Of a stretch of 64,000 nt of DNA, positions 60,902 through 64,000 are shown in pieces. The position numbers were made by a program, and so were the translations under genes. The DNA comes from Pontibacter ummariensis. Lineage in GTDB: Bacteria; Bacteroidota; Bacteroidia; Cytophagales; Hymenobacteraceae. The notes under the pieces are model-generated. The model was not told the origin of the DNA. It made no database searches and was given only the letters and a program-made list of their open reading frames with translations. Location: NCBI RefSeq assembly GCF_900188175.1, contig NZ_FZOQ01000005.1, positions 62,001-126,000 on the forward strand, in the 5' to 3' direction. Within the stretch, counting starts at the first letter, position 1. Each line of letters begins with the position of its first letter.

Positions 60902-62694
60902 GGCGCAGCCTCCGCAGCAACTTCCTTCCCAAGCTCCGCCACTTGCCACCTGTGGCAGTAACCTACTGGTAGCGAAACCTGTCCTTCGCACACCTGCTCA
61001 ATTAACTCCACGGCGCAGCCCGCCAGTCCCAAGACCCTGTTAAGGCGGGCCGGGGTCAGCGGGTGCCAGCAGCCTAGGCCCCTAGGCAGCTCCTGCTTCA
61101 CTGCCTCCTGGTGCTCCTCTTCCCTATAAGGCGCAAACCAACGGCTGAAAGCACCGTAGCCAAAGCTTGCGGCCACATCGGCATAGAAAAATAGGCGGCG
61201 TGAATGCAGCCCCAAGGACAAGCTGATGATAGGAACGTCGCCTGTGATACCAGGTAAAGGCAGCTCGCGCAAGACATCATCACTAGCTGTCGCATCAATA
61301 ATCAGCGTGGCCGACTGTGCAGCGACAACCACGGAAGCATCCTTAGAAGTAAACATGGATGCTATTCCCTTCACCTTTGCCGACGGGCTTACCCGGTTCA
61401 GGCGCTCGGCTAGTGCCACCGCCTTACTTATGTTCAGCACTGGGAGATCCAGGGTGTGCCGCACAAGGTTTCCTGCCTCTAACGGCTCATGGTCTACCAC
61501 AGTCAAGTGAATAACGCCCATGCGCACCAGCTGCTCCGCCAGGTTGGCACCAAGGGCACCTGCACCTATCAATAGTATATTTGCCTCCCGCAAGGAGCGA
61601 GTCACCCTTCCGCGGCTCTGCAGGTCCTCCGGATGCCAATTCTCGCTTCTACCCACCCAGGTTGCAGGGGATGAGCTCCGCAGCCTGTTCAGCACCAAAG
61701 GGACTCGCGACTTGGCGGGCGTGCCTTTAAGCTTTGGGAACAGCTCCAAGGCTTGCCAATGGTACCTATAGGGCGCTTCCTGCACCCTTCGCGGGACCGG
61801 CATGCCGACTAGGAGCAGAAGGTCCTCTGTCTCCGCAACTCTTTCTAGGGCGGTTTTTAGCAACTCTTCCAAATCCTTCCCGTCAGCGGCCACAGCAGAT
61901 CTAAGCTCAGTTAAGGTTGCCGGAACCTGCCAGCGGTTAACTACCGGCATGGTCTCCAGGCGAAGCCAAAGCGCTTTGTTCCGGCTCCCCATGCCGTCAA
62001 TGAACTGCCCCCAGGCTGGAGCATGAACAGTTTCCTTTCCGCGGCGGTCCAGGAACTGCCGAATAACCGCAACCCCGTTGAGGTAGGAAATAGGGGCAAC
62101 GCCCGAATAGGCAGAGCAGCGTTGCCAATGGGAGAATGACTCCGCGTCTTCGTAGTACGCCAAAGACACCGTTTTGCCCTTAAAGCCAACGTTGAAGTCA
62201 GGAAGCTCAAAAGGATCACCTGCCTTTGCCAATGTTCCGTCGGCAGCAGACCTTACCCACTCAAGGGCCCTCTGTACATGCCAAACCAAGCGCTCAATAG
62301 TGGTGACCGGCTCCGCCTCCATGGCATTTCGGGAGGCAGCCAATCCATGCATTTCATTCAAGCAGCAGATGTGCCCGTTGCGAACGGGCCAAACAGCATG
62401 AGGACCGCCGTTATACTGCTGGTGCTCAAAGGTGTGCCTTATGCCCCCCTCCCCAGAATCAGGATGCACCTGTACCTTTCCCCAGGCATCAACCCGGAAG
62501 TCCACAACCATTACCCACTCTGTAAAACGAGGAACCTCAGAGGTAGGCTCAGCTTCCAAAAGCTCGAGGCGCAGACGTACCATCCAAGTATCGGAAGAGG
62601 GTGCCGGCTCCCAGTTCCCCAGGAGCTGAACACCTTTTATCCTCTCCATCAAAACACGGCTCTGATCAAGTGCCAGTAAGTCAAATTCGCTCAT
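60898..62694 (-). CDS. E2-E1 fusion (UBC-like plus ThiF adenylating domain)
   Basis: 598 residues from ATG 62694, chosen because it leaves 13 bp after the DUF1508 gene; a longer start at 62763 would overlap that gene by 56 bp. Residues ~35-140 look like an E2: HTFEHQQYNG and NGHICCLNEMHG, with candidate catalytic Cys110/Cys111. Residues ~370-590 are an E1/ThiF adenylation domain: NILLIGAGALGANLAEQL (GxGxxG at 377-382), Asp401 in VVDHEPL, and a possible catalytic Cys542 in GLGCWHP. The same order is seen in Cap2 of CBASS. No CD-NTase or CBASS effector is found in the window. Confidence 0.83.
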   Translation of the reverse strand: MSEFDLLALDQSRVLMERIKGVQLLGNWEPAPSSDTWMVRLRLELLEAEPTSEVPRFTEWVMVVDFRVDAWGKVQVHPDSGEGGIRHTFEHQQYNGGPHAVWPVRNGHICCLNEMHGLAASRNAMEAEPVTTIERLVWHVQRALEWVRSAADGTLAKAGDPFELPDFNVGFKGKTVSLAYYEDAESFSHWQRCSAYSGVAPISYLNGVAVIRQFLDRRGKETVHAPAWGQFIDGMGSRNKALWLRLETMPVVNRWQVPATLTELRSAVAADGKDLEELLKTALERVAETEDLLLLVGMPVPRRVQEAPYRYHWQALELFPKLKGTPAKSRVPLVLNRLRSSSPATWVGRSENWHPEDLQSRGRVTRSLREANILLIGAGALGANLAEQLVRMGVIHLTVVDHEPLEAGNLVRHTLDLPVLNISKAVALAERLNRVSPSAKVKGIASMFTSKDASVVVAAQSATLIIDATASDDVLRELPLPGITGDVPIISLSLGLHSRRLFFYADVAASFGYGAFSRWFAPYREEEHQEAVKQELPRGLGCWHPLTPARLNRVLGLAGCAVELIEQVCEGQVSLPVGYCHRWQVAELGKEVAAEAAP

Positions 62695-62707
62695 GAAGAC
62701 AAGCCAA

Positions 62708-63154
62708 TTAAGCGAATCGTCCTCCGCCCGTGGCTCCTCCGGAAGCAGGAGGGACATAGCCACCGCCCTGGTTACCGTTGTTCCCGTTTTGCTTGCCTAT
62801 CTCGCTGAGCAGCGCCTTGACGTTCTGGAAAGCGCGCTTAACGTTCTGCTCGCTAGCATAGCCCTCTGCACTGTCAGCCAACGTCTTGTTGTTTTTCGCT
62901 TGGAAGTGCCAGCGCCACTCGCCTGCTCTGTCTTCAAAGTACTCCCACTCCGGTCCGTGTCCTGACTCTTCTATTTTGGTCACTTTACGCTCTGGGGCGT
63001 TTGGGCCTAACGTTGTGAAAAGGGCAGCCCCTTTCTCACAGTCCTTGCGATCTTTGTAACTCTCTCCCGAGTCAGCCACAATCGCACCATTTCCGTCCTT
63101 CAGGCGCCAGCGCCACTCAAGACCTCTGTCTTGGTAAAAGTTAAATCCTTTCAT
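62708..63154 (-). CDS. Double DUF1508 (YegP-like) protein with glycine-rich tail
   Basis: 148 residues: two DUF1508 repeats, FNFYQDRGLEWRWRLKD with ADSGESYKDRKDCEKGA (~3-50) and WEYFEDRAGEWRWHFQAKN with ADSAEGYASEQNVKRAF (~70-110). A Gly/Asn-rich tail follows (GKQNGNNGNQGGGY, then GGATGGGRFA) and ends the protein. DUF1508 folds as a small beta-alpha unit of unknown function. As the first gene before the E2-E1 and JAB genes it sits where CBASS has its CD-NTase. Its flexible Gly-rich end ending in Ala makes it a candidate conjugation substrate or modifier (inference). Confidence 0.8.
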   Translation of the reverse strand: MKGFNFYQDRGLEWRWRLKDGNGAIVADSGESYKDRKDCEKGAALFTTLGPNAPERKVTKIEESGHGPEWEYFEDRAGEWRWHFQAKNNKTLADSAEGYASEQNVKRAFQNVKALLSEIGKQNGNNGNQGGGYVPPASGGATGGGRFA

Positions 63155-63196
63155 ACCGTTTTTTGCTAAAAATTGAAAATAAAAATTATATTGTTA

Positions 63197-63245
63197 CCTA
63201 TTGTTCTAAGCGTGACAAGTGTGGTTTGTCACGCTTAGAACAATA
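63197..63245. repeat. Perfect 21-bp-arm inverted repeat in a divergent promoter region
   Basis: Arms 63197-63217 and 63225-63245 are exact complements (beginning CTATTGTTCTAAGC) with a 7-nt loop GTGTGGT. The position, 43 bp upstream of the DUF1508 start and 94 bp before the sigma-like gene, excludes a terminator for either. Candidate operator or leader hairpin. Confidence 0.85.
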
Positions 63246-63338
63246 GCAGAGGGACAGTAATAAAGGGAAAACATAAGCGGCAGCTGTGTAGCAAGTATTG
63301 CATCGGTTGCATGGAACTTGGCGAAAGCGTGATAAACT

Positions 63339-64000
63339 ATGGAGCAACAGAAACTAAAGGACAAAAATCTCTATGCAGGCGAGGATGTACAAACTATTTT
63401 ACTATCCCTATCTTACGGGGATCAGTACCCGAACGAGTACAATCAAGCCATTCAGGAGCTCCATAATAGGTATATGGAATTTATTAGTAACGCCAGTATG
63501 TTGGCTTGTAGATTTTTCAGCAACCCTTCTGAGCTTGCTCAGGACATAGCTGGCAATACTTTCGTTACTGCATGTGAGAAGGCGGTGGAGTTTGAACCTA
63601 GGGAAACCTTTGATGAAGAGAGAGAATTTAAGGCATGGCTTGTCGGAATAGTGAAAGAACAGCTAAAGTATTTTACGACTCACAATCCTGAAAGACAGTT
63701 TCATTCCTCTGTGGGCGAACTGTCAATAGGGCTGAGTGCAGGCGATGAGCAGCAAGATGATGAGCTTTTTGTGAAGGAAGACGATTATCCAATTACAAAA
63801 GAAAGCGCCCGTGAAGCCCTTAACTCACTGAAGCCAAGAGATAAAGACATAGTCATGGCTTATTTGAATCATGTGCACCGAAAAAATGCCCATTTGCCCG
63901 ATGATATTATGCAGGACCTTTGCTTACGGTATAAGACAACACCATTCAATGTAAGGCAAGTAAAGTATCGCTTCTTTAAAAAAGTTAGAATGTTAAACGG
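63339..64000 (+). CDS. Sigma-70-like RNA polymerase sigma factor (partial, runs off window)
   Basis: At least 220 codons, open from ATG 63339 (MEQQKLKDKNLYAGE) to the end of the window. The region-2-like part reads RYMEFISNASMLACRFFSN, LAQDIAGNTFVTACEKAVEF and FKAWLVGIVKEQLKYF. An acidic linker (GDEQQDDELFVKEDDY) leads to a region-4-like segment (EALNSLKPRDKDIVMAYLNH and FNVRQVKYRFFKKVRML). It resembles extracytoplasmic-function sigma factors with an enlarged linker. It is divergent from the conjugation operon and may control it through the intervening hairpin (inference). Confidence 0.7.
   Translation, partial: MEQQKLKDKNLYAGEDVQTILLSLSYGDQYPNEYNQAIQELHNRYMEFISNASMLACRFFSNPSELAQDIAGNTFVTACEKAVEFEPRETFDEEREFKAWLVGIVKEQLKYFTTHNPERQFHSSVGELSIGLSAGDEQQDDELFVKEDDYPITKESAREALNSLKPRDKDIVMAYLNHVHRKNAHLPDDIMQDLCLRYKTTPFNVRQVKYRFFKKVRMLN

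Noticed and set aside
60416..62763. Calling the E2-E1/JAB operon a CBASS
   Set aside because: No CD-NTase, no second-messenger effector and a DUF1508 protein in the first position; CBASS needs a cyclase, which is not in the window.
1..64000. CRISPR arrays, tRNA/rRNA genes and insertion sequences
   Set aside because: I looked for regularly spaced repeats, cloverleaf-like sequences and transposase motifs and found none; short tandem repeats lack spacers of CRISPR size.

Overview
The window looks like an accessory replicon or genomic island of a Bacteroidota bacterium, most likely a member of the Cytophagales/Hymenobacteraceae (Pontibacter-like). Reasons: family-typical proteins (HYC_CC_PP, DUF3347, DUF2911 and HMA-AraC copper proteins, and an enlarged CusA-type pump), few strong Shine-Dalgarno sequences, and moderately GC-rich genes. 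The taxonomic call is inference. No rRNA, tRNA, transposase gene or CRISPR array was seen.

Layout. (1) 1-5.3 kb: a cation exchanger fused to four EF-hands, a lipoprotein carrying a copy of the same EF-hand module, a ZIP metal transporter, ribulose-phosphate 3-epimerase and small membrane proteins. (2) 5.2-19.6 kb: a copper/silver resistance block. It holds HYC_CC_PP, the CusA-CusC-CusB tripartite pump, DUF3347 and HMA periplasmic proteins, SCO, an HMA-AraC regulator, a Met/Cys-rich peptide, a Csp four-helix copper store, a CPC-type CopA ATPase and a CopZ-like chaperone. Remnants of a rhodanese and of a small membrane protein follow. (3) 19.7-20.7 kb: a decayed copy of an ardC cluster. (4) 21-33 kb: stress and metabolic cargo, namely an SPW/VKOR membrane protein, a GH63-like hydrolase, manganese catalase, a DUF421 protein, an orphan transketolase N-terminal subunit, a K+ channel, a sorbosone-dehydrogenase-like lipoprotein and a FAD oxidoreductase-Rieske fusion. 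(5) 34-45 kb: a second copper block with Csp2, a His/Met-rich outer-membrane barrel, the CPH-type CopB ATPase, DUF2231, a second HMA-AraC regulator, a His-rich secreted protein, a second CopA, two small HMA-fold proteins (one without its CxxC) and DUF2911. (6) 45.2-48.1 kb: the intact ardC antirestriction cluster and a small DNA-binding protein flanked by repeated AT-rich sites, suggesting plasmid or conjugative-element maintenance. (7) 48.6-64 kb: a defence island.

The defence island contains three things worth attention. First, an AT-rich two-gene short prokaryotic Argonaute module (PIWI protein plus a SMEK-like nuclease fused to APAZ). Second, a plus-strand cluster of a TPR/DUF3761 membrane protein, a TerB/PH-like protein and a large SF2 helicase with a probable C-terminal PD-(D/E)xK nuclease. 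Third, a ubiquitin-like conjugation operon: a double DUF1508 protein with a glycine-rich tail, an E2-E1 fusion and a JAB/JAMM protease, with no CD-NTase in sight. This last operon is the best candidate for an undescribed system. A sigma-like gene runs off the right edge and is separated from it by a perfect 21-bp-arm hairpin.

How the genes fit together: cytoplasmic Cu+ would be carried by CopZ-like proteins to CopA1/CopA2 and exported to the periplasm. There it would be bound by DUF3347, HMA and Met-rich proteins and passed through CusABC across the outer membrane. CopB and its barrel would form a parallel route, Csp proteins would store copper, and the two HMA-AraC proteins are plausible copper sensors.
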